A stretch of DNA of 64,000 nt from NCBI GenBank assembly GCA_029465975.1, contig CM055754.1:7540264-7604263 (forward strand), in the 5' to 3' direction. Below the pieces are notes generated by a model. That model was not told the DNA's origin. It saw only the letters and a program-made list of their open reading frames with translations, and made no database searches. The position numbers and the translations under genes were made by a program. Positions 1 to 12,718 of the stretch are shown in pieces; the stretch's first letter is position 1, and each line of letters begins with the position of its first letter. This stretch comes from Dallia pectoralis. Taxonomy: Eukaryota > Chordata > Actinopteri > Esociformes > Umbridae.

Positions 1-425
1 TAGAGGGGGAGAGAGGGAGTAGGGTAGAGGGGGAGAGGGGGTAGGGTAGAGGGGGAGAGAGGGGGTAGGGTAGAGGGGGAGAGGGGGAAGGGTAGAGGGG
101 GTAGGGTAGAGGGGGAGAGAGGGAGTAGGGTAGAGGGGGAGAGAGGGAGTAGGGTAGAGGGGGAGAGAGGGAGTAGGGTAGAGGGGGAGAGAGGGGGTAG
201 GGTAGAGGGGGAGAGAGGGGGAAGGGTAGAGGGGGTAGGGTAGAGGGGGAGAGAGGGAGTAGGGTAGAGGGGGAGAGAGGGGGTAGGGTAGAGAGGGAGT
301 AGGGTAGAGGGGGTAAGGTAGAGGGGGAGAGAGGGAGTTGGGTAGGGGGTAGGGTAGAGGGGGAGAGAGGGAGTAGGGTAGAGGGGGTAGGGTAGAGGGG
401 GAGAGAGGGACTAGGGTAGAGGGGG
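1..425. repeat. G/A-rich minisatellite, about 22-24 bp unit
   Basis: Tandem array of a G/A-rich unit of the form TAGGGTAGAGGGGGAGAGAG with variable short deletions; the window starts inside it, so its left end is not seen. One strand is almost pure purine. No coding potential. Confidence 0.95.
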
Positions 426-565
426 TCCCACAGACAAAGTTGCAGAGCTTTGCATTCCAGGTGACGTGACAAGGAAGTGGGACAACAGATGCCATCACCG
501 GACCCCATCTTGACAGTTCTAATCAACCCTATTGCCAAACCTGACAACGCGTGTCTATATGTACG

Positions 566-631
<66 letters not shown>

Positions 632-2559
632 TTGTACTTGTTTATATGCGTCTGTACATTTGCGTGTTTCAAAGACTTCTTGTTAGTTCTCGAAGAAAAT
701 TAGTTGGAATAGGTTCCACGGTGTCACTTGAATGTGTCTTGTGTTTTACGGTGAATCCGTCGTTTTCTCGATGTCCCGCACTTTGAGTGTGTACTGAGGC
801 CGCGTGTTCATGCCGTTACCGCATCCCAAAATGCAACGGTGTGAAAAGGAGCGTTTCAACTGTATATTTTAAACGAGATCCTCTTCACTGAAACCTCTGT
901 CAGAAGTATTTATTTTTTTTTATTGACGTAATATCGGTTTGTTAGGTCACAAGCTGCTGTTTCTTCTGTAATCATCGATAAGAAAATGGTCATTATTTCC
1001 TCTGAATAGTTTTTTGTTTTCAGGATTTTAAATTCTATTTTACAGTGAATGGCATCAGTGACATTCGAGAAACACTGCAATATCGATGTTTTTGTTTCTT
1101 TCATTTTGACTATTTCAGTAGTCGATGTACATGGTTCAGGTCTGCTGTAACGCCTCTCTGAACGCGGGTTCGTCCTGCATGGCATGACCCATTGTGAATG
1201 AATCCCCTGTTAAAAAGCGAGCGGCGTTGAGACAGACCCCGACTGTCTACGGGCGTTCGGCACACACTGTATCATACAACTGGAAAACTGTATAACGATG
1301 TAAAAAAGTGATTGAATAAATGCAGTCACATGATCCGGTGGTGCGTTGCCATATATCAGATGCACAGGTTCAGTCTGCAAGTTTTCCACCATGAGTCACC
1401 TGTAGGATGTTCTTCCCGGAGCGTTGGACGACAGGACTCCCTTGTGTGTCTCGTGTGCGGTGGTTTAAGCGTGGTGGCATCAGTGTGGCGGTTTGGTGAT
1501 GTGTTGGCGTGTGCGTATTTACACGGTACACGTGTACATTTCCACACACGTCGGAAATACATTTATCAAACAGAGCATCAAAACGGAGGCAGAAATCCCA
1601 GGAGTTGAATGAAGGAATCACGGCGTAGCGTTTTCCGGAAACGCCAGTGCGTGGGAAACGTCTTGAAGGACTAATGGCGATAAAGGCCTAGGAGCTGACG
1701 GAGAAAATCGGCATGTGTCGAAGAACGGAAGGCAGAGCGGCGGATCATCTAAGCCCTTCCTTAATCAGGAGGCCTGTAATAAATTAGTTCCCATCTGGCA
1801 CAGTGTTCAGTAATAGAAAATGGATAAAAGCAGTTGAGTAGGTGGTTATTACAAATATTATGGGGCGTGGAGTGTGGCGGGGGCAAGAAAGCACAGGCTG
1901 GTGGAACACAGCCGGGATGTTCGCTCTGAATTCCAGACGGTGACACGAGGAGCCACGCTGCACAGAGTCACGCAGGACTTTAAACCCAGTCACCTCACAT
2001 TTGAAATAGAGCCACCGGTTTGACTGGAGATGGAAGCAGGCGTACAGACGGCCTATTTACTACCATTCACCCTAACTAAGCACCGCGAGTCATCTCCCTG
2101 GCAGGTCTCCGAAGGCGAGAAGAAGCAGAACCCTGCCTGTGACAGTAACACTCCGTCATCCCCCTCCTGCCTTCCACACTGTCCACTTCCTCGTCATCAT
2201 CTTCCTCCCTTCTAGGTATCTGACAGGATTGTTGGAATGCGGTTCGGGCAAATGGTGCCTAGCTCTGCGTCGCCTTTTTTCTCCGTTTTACACGAGCAGC
2301 TGCGGTTATGCCTGTGTTTTTTCCTTTCTTTTTCTTAATCTTTCCGTTTATTGTACGGAAGGGAAATAACGGACGTGTCCTCGAGTTTGTGCTGACGTAC
2401 CGACCTAGAAACAGACGAGGAAGGAATGAGACATCAGGGATTGAGGGAGACTAAATGTGAGGCTTTGCTGTGTTCTCTGTCACCGTTCACCTGCTCTTCT
2501 ACTCACAGCTCCTGGTTGCTAATAGGGATGGTGAGTGACATGTTGATCATACTCTACTC
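426..2559. other. Intergenic, no recognised gene
   Basis: Unique-looking sequence, apart from the dinucleotide tract listed separately. Open frames here are short, have no recognisable domain and lie on both strands. I see no exon with paired splice sites, no RNA gene and no clear transposon end. Confidence 0.5.
567..629. repeat. (GT)n microsatellite
   Basis: About 31 uninterrupted TG dinucleotides. Two frame-shifted Cys/Val ORFs across it are artefacts. Confidence 0.97.
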
Positions 2560-2565
2560 CCTCCC

Positions 2566-4410
2566 ACCTGACACTCATCCCTCCCATCTGTCACTCATCC
2601 CACCTGTCACTCATCCCTCCTACCTGACACTCATCCCTCCTACCTGACACTCATCCCTCCTACCTGACACTCATCCCTCCTACCTGACACTCATCCCTCC
2701 TACCTGACACTCATCCCTCCCTCCTGTCACTCATCCCTCCTACTTGACTCTACTCCCTCCCACCTGTCACTCATCCCTCCCACCTGACACTCATCCCTCC
2801 TACCTGACACTCATCCCTCCCACCTGACACTCATCCCTCCCTCCTGTCACTCATCCCTCCTACCTGACTCTACTCCCTCCCACCTGTCACTCATCCCTCC
2901 CACCTGACACTCATCCCTCCCACCTGACTCTACTCCCTCCCACCTGACACTCATCCCTCCCTCCTGTCACTCATCCCTCCTACCTGACTCTACTCCCTCC
3001 CACCTGTCACTCATCCCTCCCACCTGACACTCATCCCTCCCTCCTGTCACTCATCCCTCCTACCTGACACTCATCCCTCCTACCTGACACTCATCCCTCC
3101 CACCTGACACTCATCCCTCCCTCCTGACACTCATCCCTCCCACCTGACACTCATCCCTCCCACCTGACACTCATCCCTCCCACCTGTCACTCATTCCTCC
3201 CACCTGACACTCATCCCTCCTACCTGACACTCATCCCTCCCTCCTGTCACTCATCCCTCCCTCCTGTCACTCATCCCTCCCACCTGTCACTCATCCCTCC
3301 TACCTGACACTCATCCCTCCTACCTGACACTCATCCCTCCCACCTGTCACTCATCCCTCCCACCTGACACTCATCCCTCCTACCTGACACTCATCCCTCC
3401 CTCCTGTCACTCATCCCTCCCTCCTGTCACTCATCCCTCCCTCCTGTCACTCATCCCTCCCTCCTGTCACTCATCCCTCCTACCTGACACTCATCCCTCC
3501 CTCCTGTCACTCATCCCTCCCACCTGTCACTCATCCCTCCCACCTGACACTCATCCCTCCCACCTGACACTCATCCCTCCCACCTGACACTCATCCCTCC
3601 CACCTGTCACTCATCCCTCCCTCCCACCTGACACTCATCCCTCCCACCTGACACTCATCCCTCCCTCCTGTCACTCATCCCTCCCTCCTGTCACTCATCC
3701 CTCCCTCCTGTCACTCATCCCTCCCTCCTGTCACTCATCCCTCCTACCTGACACTCATCCCTCCCTCCTGTCACTCATCCCTCCCACCTGTCACTCATCC
3801 CTCCCACCTGACACTCATCCCTCCTACCTGACACTCATCCCTCCTACCTGACACTCATCCCTCCCTCCTGTCACTCATCCCTCCCTCCTGTCACTCATCC
3901 CTCCCTCCTGTCACTCATCCCTCCCTCCTGTCACTCATCCCTCCCCCTGTCACTCATCCCTCCCACCTGTCACTCATCCCTCCTACCTGACACTCATCCC
4001 TCCTACCTGACACTCATCCCTCCTACCTGACACTCATCCCTCCCTCCTGACACTCATCCCTCCCTCCTGTCACTCATCCCTCCTACCTGACACTCATCCC
4101 TCCTACCTGACACTCATCCCTCCCTCCTGACACTCATCCCTCCCTCCTGTCACTCATCCCTCCCTCCTGTCACTCATCCCTCCTACCTGACACTCATCCC
4201 TCCCTCCTGTCACTCATCCCTCCCACCTGACACTCATCCCTCCCACCTGACACTCATCCCTCCCTCCTGTCACTCATCCCTCCCACCTGACACTCATCCC
4301 TCCCACCTGACACTCATCCCTCCCACCTGACACTCATCCCTCCCACCTGACACTCATCCCTCCCACCTGACACTCATCCCTCCTGACCCTCCCTCCCCCT
4401 GACACTCATC
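2566..4410. repeat. 20-bp minisatellite, about 90 copies
   Basis: Units of the form CACCTGACACTCATCCCTCC repeat in strict 20-bp register for about 1.8 kb. A few sites in the unit vary (ACC/TCC, GACAC/GTCAC, CCC/TCC). Variants are interspersed and longer blocks recur, which suggests higher-order duplication. The register slips near 3620, 3950 and 4390. Strongly pyrimidine-biased, with no coding function. Confidence 0.97.
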
Positions 4411-5582
4411 CCTTTCCTGATCTCGTCCCTTTTCTGACCTCATCCACTTAATGCATTCTAATTCCCGTTTCTTCTACTAGCTCATTCTTTTGTCAGCTGC
4501 CACTCTTTCCTTCCGTAGCCGCCTCTCTCTCCCTCACACCTTCCTGTTCACCAGACCCAACACTAATGCAGCGCGGCGGTCCTCTCAATCCACAGAGCCA
4601 ATTACACACACATCATGGGACCCTGACCTGGGTACCTGCCAACCACATCTATCTAATGAAGATGGTACAGTTGAACTGCTTTTCCACCAATCAGGGATCT
4701 TCCTCGCTCTGCTGCATTACATCTCAACCTATCGGGAGTAGTTGCCGTCGTCCTGAACCGATCATTGGTGCAGACCGATCTTTTACATTGTGACGCTGGC
4801 ACACGATGAGAACCTACTCCCAATCACATTGCTCTATGGTTGTGCTGAACTAAACTGGGTTGGCAGTGCACTGTGACAAGCTGCTCTACATACAAGCCCT
4901 CTGGAATAAGTTCATTACAGATACTTAGAAAGAGAGAAGATTGAACTGCTTACTGTGAATGGAGAGATCTGTAATAAAAGACTGTTGAAATCCTGTTGCC
5001 ACATCAGACCAGGATCCATGTTCTTAGTTCAAATGTATTACTGGTTCTGAGTGTCCTGCCTCGTGCACATGTATTGCTGGAGCGTGGCTTAGAATCCAGC
5101 CCACAGCTTTTTATGCAAAAACGCTTTTTATCCACTGTCCAATAAAGTGCAGATATGCCAAAAACTGTATTTTTCATGTACTGTGTAACTCTAAGGCGTT
5201 GAATATCCTCTCACTGTGTGATGTTTGTGCGATGTTAGCTCTACATATCATCTTTCCTGGATCCACCGTGGGTGGTGTGTTGCCGGATGACTCAACTTGA
5301 GATCTTACGATGCTTTATTCGCTACATATTTCATTTTTTATTAAATCAAAATGAGGTGCGGCGTACGAAAGAAGTCAGCAGTATTTTCATAATTCCTAAG
5401 TGACAACACTATTCCAGGTGGGTTCTGTCTCAGCCCCACGGTTCGTCTGGTCTAATCAGACGGTTCAATTAAGGTTAAGTTCCCATCTGCTTCCGTGGAA
5501 CAAACTAATGTCTCATGTTCATGGCGTAGCATTCGGGTTGGAAGAACATTTTATTGAAAAAGATAGAACTCAGATGTGGGAT
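4411..5582. other. Intergenic, no recognised gene
   Basis: Spacer between two minisatellites. It has short unrelated ORFs and some AATAAA-like hexamers. No exon, RNA gene or transposon terminus was recognised. Confidence 0.45.
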
Positions 5583-5812
5583 GTTATTACGCACTGCTTA
5601 TTACGCACTGGTAACTACGCACTGGTTATTGCGCACTGGTTATTACGCACTGGTAACTACGCACTGGTTATTGCGCACTGGTTATTACGCACTGGTAACT
5701 ACGCACTGGTTATTAAACACTGGTTATTACGCACTGGTAACTACGCACTGGTTATTGCGCACTGGTTATTACGCACTGGTTATTACGCACCGGTTATTAC
5801 GCACCGGTTCCC
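5583..5812. repeat. 14-bp minisatellite
   Basis: About 16 copies of a 14-bp unit (TTATTACGCACTGG and variants TAACTACGCACTGG and TTATTGCGCACTGG) arranged in a higher-order pattern. Because 14 is not a multiple of 3, the array stays open in more than one frame, producing the repetitive ORFs seen here. Confidence 0.93.
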
Positions 5813-7155
5813 TTTTTGTTTGTTTGTTCGTGATCTCACAGGTCCAAGTCCATATAAAGAGAGCGGCTGGACAGGCCTGGCAGGGAGAAGTGTTGAATTA
5901 AAGGTGTCAGGGGCATCCTGAAATAAGGAGTGGGCAGTTTGGGCGGCTTGGCAGACGTCCCGTAATCACTCTGTGCCAGTCTGTTTTGGGTTCTGTTTCT
6001 ACCGCCCACTCAAAAACCAACTAATGATCAGATCACAGTAGAAATGCGTCCCGGCTGCTGAAAACAAATGGAATTTGTTCACGCTAAAGTGAAACCTGTC
6101 CGTTTGGTCTTGCATTAATTTATCTAATGGATGTGAAGCTGCGGTGTCAAGTTGTGTTTGAGACATTCCGATTATTGGCGTTAAAACGAGTGATGTCAAT
6201 CCTCTCAGGTTACTTAATACTGTATCTCTATCCTAAAGCTATTATAGTTAATAACATTTGTGTATGTGTGTTTGCATTTGTGACTCCCCTGCCTCCTGTA
6301 TAAACTGATCAATCCGCTGGGAATATACCGCTCATATCATTATGGAATTATTCCCAGAGTTATTCCCTGTATCTCTCTTCTTTCACTCTCTTTTCTCTCA
6401 ATCTCTCCTCTTTCCTCACTCTAAGCTTTCTCTTCTCTCACTCTCTTCTCCTTTCTTTCACTCTAACCACTCTTCTTTCACTCTCCACCTTTTTTCCCAC
6501 TAACTCACTTCTTTCACTGTCTTAACCTTTCACTCACTCATTTCTCTCGCTCTAAACTCTCTTTTCTCCCTTCTTTCACTCTAACCTCTCACTTTCTTCA
6601 CATTTCTTTCACTTGAACCTCTCTCTTCTCTTTAACCCAATGTTTTTGTCATTTTATTCTCTATGTTCCCTACCGGAGTGGAAATATATTATATACAAGG
6701 TAGTTCATCTTAGCTCTGTGATGTTTTGTCTTGCTTTAACAGTGAAAAGGCCTCTCACAGTTTACTCATGTTTGTGTTTTGGGATCATGGAGTCAAGGAA
6801 ATTTATCAATGCCTTAACTTCTCCCTCCTGCCACCAAGACAACGATGTGGATACGACCTAATGAATATGATTAAAAACGCCAGCGTGTAGACTGGAAAGA
6901 AATCCACATATCAGACATGGTAATAGTGAATGTGCTTTATGATCTTCGGTCTCTGAAGCGCGGGAGAGATAAGCCAGTGGACGACAGATGGGAGGTCTGT
7001 GGCTTCATCGGAGAATGCAGTGCTCTAATGTAATCCCTGCGTGAAGCCAGAGGTGACCTAAGAATAGAGCTTTGCGGGGTATTATTAGAGCATTTCTATC
7101 TGGGCTTCTCGCCGTAGCAAACGACAAAACCAGCAGAATCCAGAAAGGGCCTCCA
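5813..7155. other. Intergenic with a CT-rich tract at about 6361-6640
   Basis: No gene recognised. About 280 bp between 6361 and 6640 is an imperfect polypyrimidine tract (CTCTTTCACT-like motifs). The rest is A/T-rich unique sequence. Confidence 0.5.
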
Positions 7156-7157
7156 TT

Positions 7158-8104
7158 ACCTCTCTCCCTGGCTCACCCTCTGTCTATCTCTATAGTCTCT
7201 CTCCCTGGCTCACCCTCTGTCTATCTCTATATTCTCTCCCTGGCTCACTTTCACCCTCTGTCTATCTCTATATTCTCTCCCTGGCTCACTTTCACCCTCT
7301 GTCTATCTCTATATTCTCTCCCTGGCTCACTTTCACCCTCTGTCTATCTCTATATTCTCTCCCTGGCTTACTCTCACCCTCTGTCTATCTCTATATTCTC
7401 TCTCCCTGGCTCACTCTCACCCTCTGTCTATCTCTATATTCTCTTTCTCCCTGGCTCACTCTCACCCTCTGTCTATCTCTATATTCTCTCTCCCTGGCTC
7501 ACTCTCACCCTCTGTCTATCTCTATATTCTCTCTCTCCCTGGCTCACTCTCACCCTCTGTCTGTCTCTATATTCTCTCTCTCCCTGGCTCACTCTCACCC
7601 TCTGTCTATCTCTATATTCTCTCTCTCCCTGGCTCACTCTCACCCTCTGTCTATCTCTATATTCTCTCTCCCTGGCTCACTCTTACCCTCTGTCTATCTC
7701 TATATTCTCTCTCCCTGGCTCACTCTCACCCTCTGTCTATCTCTATATTCTCTCTCTCCCTGGCTCACTCTCACCCTCTGTCTATCTCTATATTCTCTCC
7801 CTGGCTCACTTTCACCCTCTGTCTATCTCTATATTCTCTCCCTGGCTCACTCTCACCCTCTGTCTATCTCTATATTCTCTCTCTCCCTGGCTCACTCTCA
7901 CCCTCTGTCTATCTCTATATTCTCTCTCTCCCTGGCTCACTCTCACCCTCTGTCTATCTCTATATTCTCTCCCTGGCTCACTCTCACCCTCTGTCTATCT
8001 CTATATTCTCTCCCCCTGGCTCACTCTCACCCTCTGTCTATCTCTATAGTCTCTCTCCCTGGCTCACTCTCACCCTCTGTCTATCTCTATAGTCTCTCTC
8101 ACAC
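7158..8104. repeat. 42-46 bp pyrimidine-rich minisatellite, about 22 copies
   Basis: The unit begins CTCTCCCTGGCTCACTCTCA and continues with a CCCTCTGTCTATCTCTATATT-type half. Copies differ mainly in the number of CT dinucleotides, and this length change cycles the reading frame. The 325-codon ORF over the array is a repeat artefact. Confidence 0.96.
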
Positions 8105-8560
8105 ATCTTTTAACTGCTGTTTTAAGATATCTGACAAAGTGGTTGCCTAGCAACATCCCTCCCGGACGGACATGTATACCTTTCTCAAAATAGAAGTTAA
8201 TGTGTAAAACCAGGTAATTATTAGACCATCACAAGCTGTTGTTTAGAGCATTTCCGCCTCAGTTGGCCACTTGTTGTTTTAGGTGATAATATATACTGTT
8301 CACAGGGCACTGTTTGCATGTTCTAGTCGCTAACCCCCACTTGAAATCCTTGGGTTGTTTCTAGGTTTTTGTTCTATGTTTAGTTTGGTGTGTGTTTGTG
8401 TAAATGCACACATCTGCGTGTGTGCGAGCGTGCGTGTGTGCGTGCGTGCATGTGAACTCTCAACCCGGGATTGGACAAATTAGGACACTGCGTCCACCAT
8501 GGGGGGGGGTAAGCTTATGTCCAGCTCGGCTCACATCCACCTGGGACACATACTCATCAG

Positions 8561-8635
<75 letters not shown>

Positions 8636-10180
8636 TTGTGTGTGCGTGCGCGTGCAGCAGCCTTCCCTTGTGATCTCCAGGTCCAGGATACAGAGCACGT
8701 TGACAATGCAGCCCCAGAAGGGTAATTTTTCCACATCGACTACCAACTTCGACGTCACATCCACTTAGAGTCACACCATTAATTGCATTCACGCCTCTGG
8801 GGGAGTTTGATGACAGACAGATGGAGCATTAGGTGAAAAATAAATACCTACTAACCCTAACCATCATCAATATAGATTAGAAAAAGGCTGTATTAAATAC
8901 ACCATACGCATACTGAGCTTTTGTGTATAGTCTCCAAAAAAAGTTATTTATACTTTTTACTGATATCATTATTTTGATATTTCAATATGTAGATATTTTT
9001 TTACTCTATCTTTGATGTCTTTAGTCTGCGTTTTTTGGTCTCCTTATAACTTTGTAAGTGCAATACGATTTTATTTTCTCTCAGGATATTTCTGTCCAGT
9101 ATGTAAACTGGAGTTGATCCAAGGTGCCGGCGTGTTGATATTAGCTATGACTAGCTTTTTCCTTTTGAAACCTTTCAAGGCTAAAAAATTGAGTGCTACT
9201 TGACAATATTCATTTAAGCTGGTTGCCTTTGTATTCTTCTGTGCAAGTGATGACTGTGTAGTTGTAGTTTTTATTAGAGAGGCCGAGTGAGGTGCAGGTG
9301 TTTCTGCCAGCTGGTGTCTTTATTCTTTAAGTTCACCAATGTTATCCTGTTTAAAAGGTCAACCCGTTGTAAAGTGTTTTTACCTCGGCTACTGAAAGCA
9401 ATATCACGTATTCATTCAGAACAACAGTTACTAGAAAGCTGGTTTCATTGTTACCTGACTGGAAAAGACTAAATAAAGCATTGACTTGTTTGGTAGGTTT
9501 GCCTTGCCGGGCAATTTGGGTCGTCCTTTGTAGCCCATTGTGATTTGAAAGGCCTACCACATACAACACTGGTTCTTTGAGAGTTTTATGGTTTGTCAAG
9601 ATTCTGTCCAAGCCTCCAGATTTGTTTAATACTCATTAAAAGCAGCAGCTTTGACATTCATCTCTGGGGGATACTGTGGCTTTTAATGTAAGGCGTTTGG
9701 TCCAGGTCATTGTGTGAAAGGCGCCAACTACACATTTATTAATAAAGACATAGACGGCTGCTATGTTGTTCCCACACAGTGTTCGTTTGCAAAACAGTCC
9801 TGTAGTTAAAAATCTGTTTCGCCCGATCACTTCGGCATTGAGCGTGCTGCGAATTGATTTTGCTTTATTCGTTACATCATGATGTCTATGAAGTCAACTG
9901 TATTATATTATGTGTGTTCTGCTTATAAAAATGTTTTGAGAGCAGCTAAGTGCTGGATATGAGGTTTTGGTTAATAATCCGCTTCTGGCACTGTATTTTA
10001 TCTTGTGTTTATTGCTTTATACAGTAATTGGGTGTCCCAGTGCCAGTGTCAGTTTGGGGTGTGGAGATCGACAACAACAAAAGAAACTGCTCAGGACTCT
10101 GGGTAGATTATATGGTCTGCCCTTTATTGTGATATATTTTAGCACACATAAAACATTTAAGCATTCACACGCTGGACATT
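8105..10180. other. Intergenic, no recognised gene
   Basis: Unique A/T-rich sequence with a dinucleotide/tetranucleotide tract listed separately. No exon, RNA gene or transposase fragment recognised. Confidence 0.45.
8558..8655. repeat. (TGCG)n / (GT)n compound microsatellite
   Basis: A run of TGCG tetranucleotides passes into GT dinucleotides. A weaker GT-rich stretch precedes it around 8405-8455. Confidence 0.93.
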
Positions 10181-10183
10181 CAA

Positions 10184-10251
10184 TTTGCTTGGGGGCTCCC
10201 CAATAATGTATAAAATGCAGTACTTTACCATTTTGGGGTGCCCTAAGCAAA
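10184..10251. repeat. Small inverted repeat (hairpin)
   Basis: The left arm TTTGCTTGGGGGCTCCCC (10184-10201) is nearly complementary to the right arm GGGGTGCCCTAAGCAAA (10235-10251), with a loop of about 33 bases. This looks like the termini of a collapsed DNA transposon or MITE that I cannot assign to a family. Confidence 0.6.
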
Positions 10252-10435
10252 CTAATATGTAATATAGGGCCACCTTTCCCCTATCGGCCAGGGCCCCAAA
10301 GCATCCGCTTCTGTCGTTTATGCCTGGACTAGAACTGCCCCTGTTTGCATGTATATCTTTGCCAAACTCAAAATCTCCAGTAGGTCATTTAAAAAGAGCT
10401 ATGTTTATTTATAATATAACCATATAATATAACCA

Positions 10436-12718
10436 TACCATGGTCCATTTGATTCCTGCTTACAGGCAGAAACTAAAACTCTGCAAACCTGCGGTGAGGA
10501 CATCAAAACAGTGGACCAGTGATGCGGTGGGGGATGTACAGTCATGCCTTGACACTACAGACTGGAACATGTTCAGGTCTGCTACCAACAGCCTCGATGA
10601 GTTCACAGAAGCGGTCACATCTTACATTAGCTTCTGTGAGGACTCCTGCATTACAACACGCGCCAGGGTGAATTTCAACAATGATAAGCCCTGGTTCTCT
10701 GCTAAACTCAGAAAGTTGAGGCTGGAGAAAGAGAAAGCGTTCAGGAGCGGGGACAGAGACATTTTCAAAGAGGCTAAGAACCGGTTTGGCAAGGAGATTA
10801 GAGTGGCTAAACGACGGTACTCAGAGAAATTAAAACAACAATTCTCTGCTAACGACTCTGCCTCTGTCTGGAGGGGTCTGAGGCAAATTACCAACTACAA
10901 GCCCAGAGCCCCCCACACCACCAACGACTCTCGCTCAGCCAACGACCTGAATGAGTTTTACTGCAGATTCGAAAGGCAGCTGGACGGCCCTGCACTCCCC
11001 TCCCCCTCTCCCCCTTACCCCCACCTCAGATGCATCTCTCACCATTCAAGACAGAGATGTAAACAGACTCTTCAAGAGGCAGAACCCCCGCAAATCAGCG
11101 GGACCAGACACTATCTCTCCAGCCACCCTTAAGCACTGCGCTGACCAGCTGTCTCCGTGTTCACCGCCATCTTCAACACCTCCCTGGAGACATGCCATGT
11201 GCCAGCCTGTCTTAAGGCCTCCACCATCATCCCAGTGCCTAAAAAGCCAAGGCCAACAGGACATAATGACTACAGACCCGTCGTGCTGACCTCTGTGGTA
11301 ATGAAGTCCTTCGAACGTCTTGCGCTGGCTCATCTGAAAGCAATCACAGACCCTCTACTAGACCCCCTGCAGTTTGCCTACAGAGCCAACGGGTCTGTGG
11401 ACGACGCAGTCAACATGGCCCTCCACTTCACTCTCCAGCACCTGGATTCCCCTGCAACATATGCGAGGATCCTGTTTGTTGACTTCAGCTCGGCCTTCAA
11501 CACCATCATCCCTGCCCTTCTACATGACAAGCTCTCCCAGCTCAACGTTCCAGACTCCACCTGCAGGTGGATCACAGACTTCCTGTCTGACAGGAAGCAG
11601 TGCGTCAAGCTGGGGTCACAAGTCTCTGACTCCCGGTCCATTAGCACCGGGTCCCCCCAGGGCTGCGTCCTTTCTCCTCTGCTCTTCTCCCTGTACACAA
11701 ACAGTTGCACCTCAAGTCACCCATCTGTTAAGATCCTGAAGTTTGCGGATGACACCACCCTCATTGGGCTCATCTCCGGTGGGGACGAGTCCGACTACAG
11801 GCTGGAAGCTGACAAACTGGTGACCTGGTGCAGCCAGAACAACTTAGAGCTCAATGCTCTAAAGACAGTGGATATGGTTGTGGACTTCAGGAGAAACTCA
11901 GCCCCATTCTCACCCATCACCCTGTGTGGCTCCCCCGTCAATACGGTAGAGTCCTTCCGCTTCCTGGGCACCATCCTCTCACAGGACCTCAAGTGGGATT
12001 TAAACATCTGCTCACTGACCAGGAAAGCTCAACAGAGGATGTACTTCCTTCGGCAGCTGAAGAAATTCAACCTGCCTAAGACTATGATGGTCCACTTCTA
12101 CTCAGCCATCATTGAGTCCATCCTCACCTCATCCATCACCATCTGGTACCCTGCTGCTACAGCCAAAGACAAGAGCAGACTGCAGCGTATTATCCGCTCA
12201 GCTGAAAAGGTGATAGGCTGCAGTCTGTCTAGCCTCGAGGATCTGCACACCTCGAGGGCTCTGAGGCGAGCTAGGAAGATTGTGGCAGACCCCTCTCACC
12301 CCAGACACTCTGTTCAATCCACTCCCCTCCGGCAGAAGGCTTCGGTCCATCAGGACCAAAACCTCACGGCACAAGAACAGTTTCTTCCCATGTGCTACTG
12401 GCCTCCTCAACAAGGCCAGGGGTGCACACAAGCCTTGAACTATGACCCATCTCACTTAAGCCTCGAACTCTGACCCACTCCTTTTGCACATTGCCTGATT
12501 TGCACTACATTTTTTGCTCTATTGCACTGTTGTTTTTTGGTATCTTATTGTTATTTTTTGGTACATTACTATCCCTCTACCCCCTCATCCCTTTAGTTTA
12601 ATTTATATTGTTCTATTCTTATGTTGCATGTAAGCACCTTCCTGCCACAGTAAATTCCTTGTCTGTTCACACATTCAATGGCGAATAAACACTTTTCTGA
12701 TTCTGATTCTGATCTCAC
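10436..12718 (+). mobile_element. 5'-truncated LINE (L2/CR1/Rex-like) with reverse transcriptase
   Basis: Non-LTR retrotransposon relic. The first frame (10440 to about 11000) encodes the segment linking endonuclease to RT (motif KPWFSAKLR). The RT domain follows with PKKPRPTGHNDYRPV, VDFSSAFNTI, GSPQGCVLSPLLFSLYTN and the catalytic box KFADDTT, then a thumb region with ESFRFLGT and AQQRMYFLRQLKKF. The frame shifts near 11000, near 11150 and again near 12310, so it is not functional. No endonuclease or ORF1 is present. The 3' end carries a short TGATTC-type tandem tail at about 12699-12716, typical of L2/CR1-group elements. The family name is from memory; the clade is moderately certain. Confidence 0.88.
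10440..12473 (+). pseudogene. LINE reverse transcriptase ORF, frameshifted
   Basis: The coding remnant of the LINE. An open frame 10440-11132 is followed, through a short +1-frame segment (about 10951-11160, including RLFKRQNPRKSAGPDTISP), by a long frame 11157-12473 with the RT palm motifs. At least two frameshifts break it upstream of the palm and one breaks it in the C-terminal region after ADPSHP. The catalytic FADD residues are intact. Would-be function: reverse transcription of its own RNA at a nicked target. It lacks the upstream endonuclease, so it is dead on arrival by 5' truncation. Confidence 0.85.

Noticed and set aside
7072..8049. 325-codon open frame
   Set aside because: Entirely within the 42-46 bp pyrimidine-rich array; the residues (LSLYSLP-type) simply repeat the unit in changing frames.
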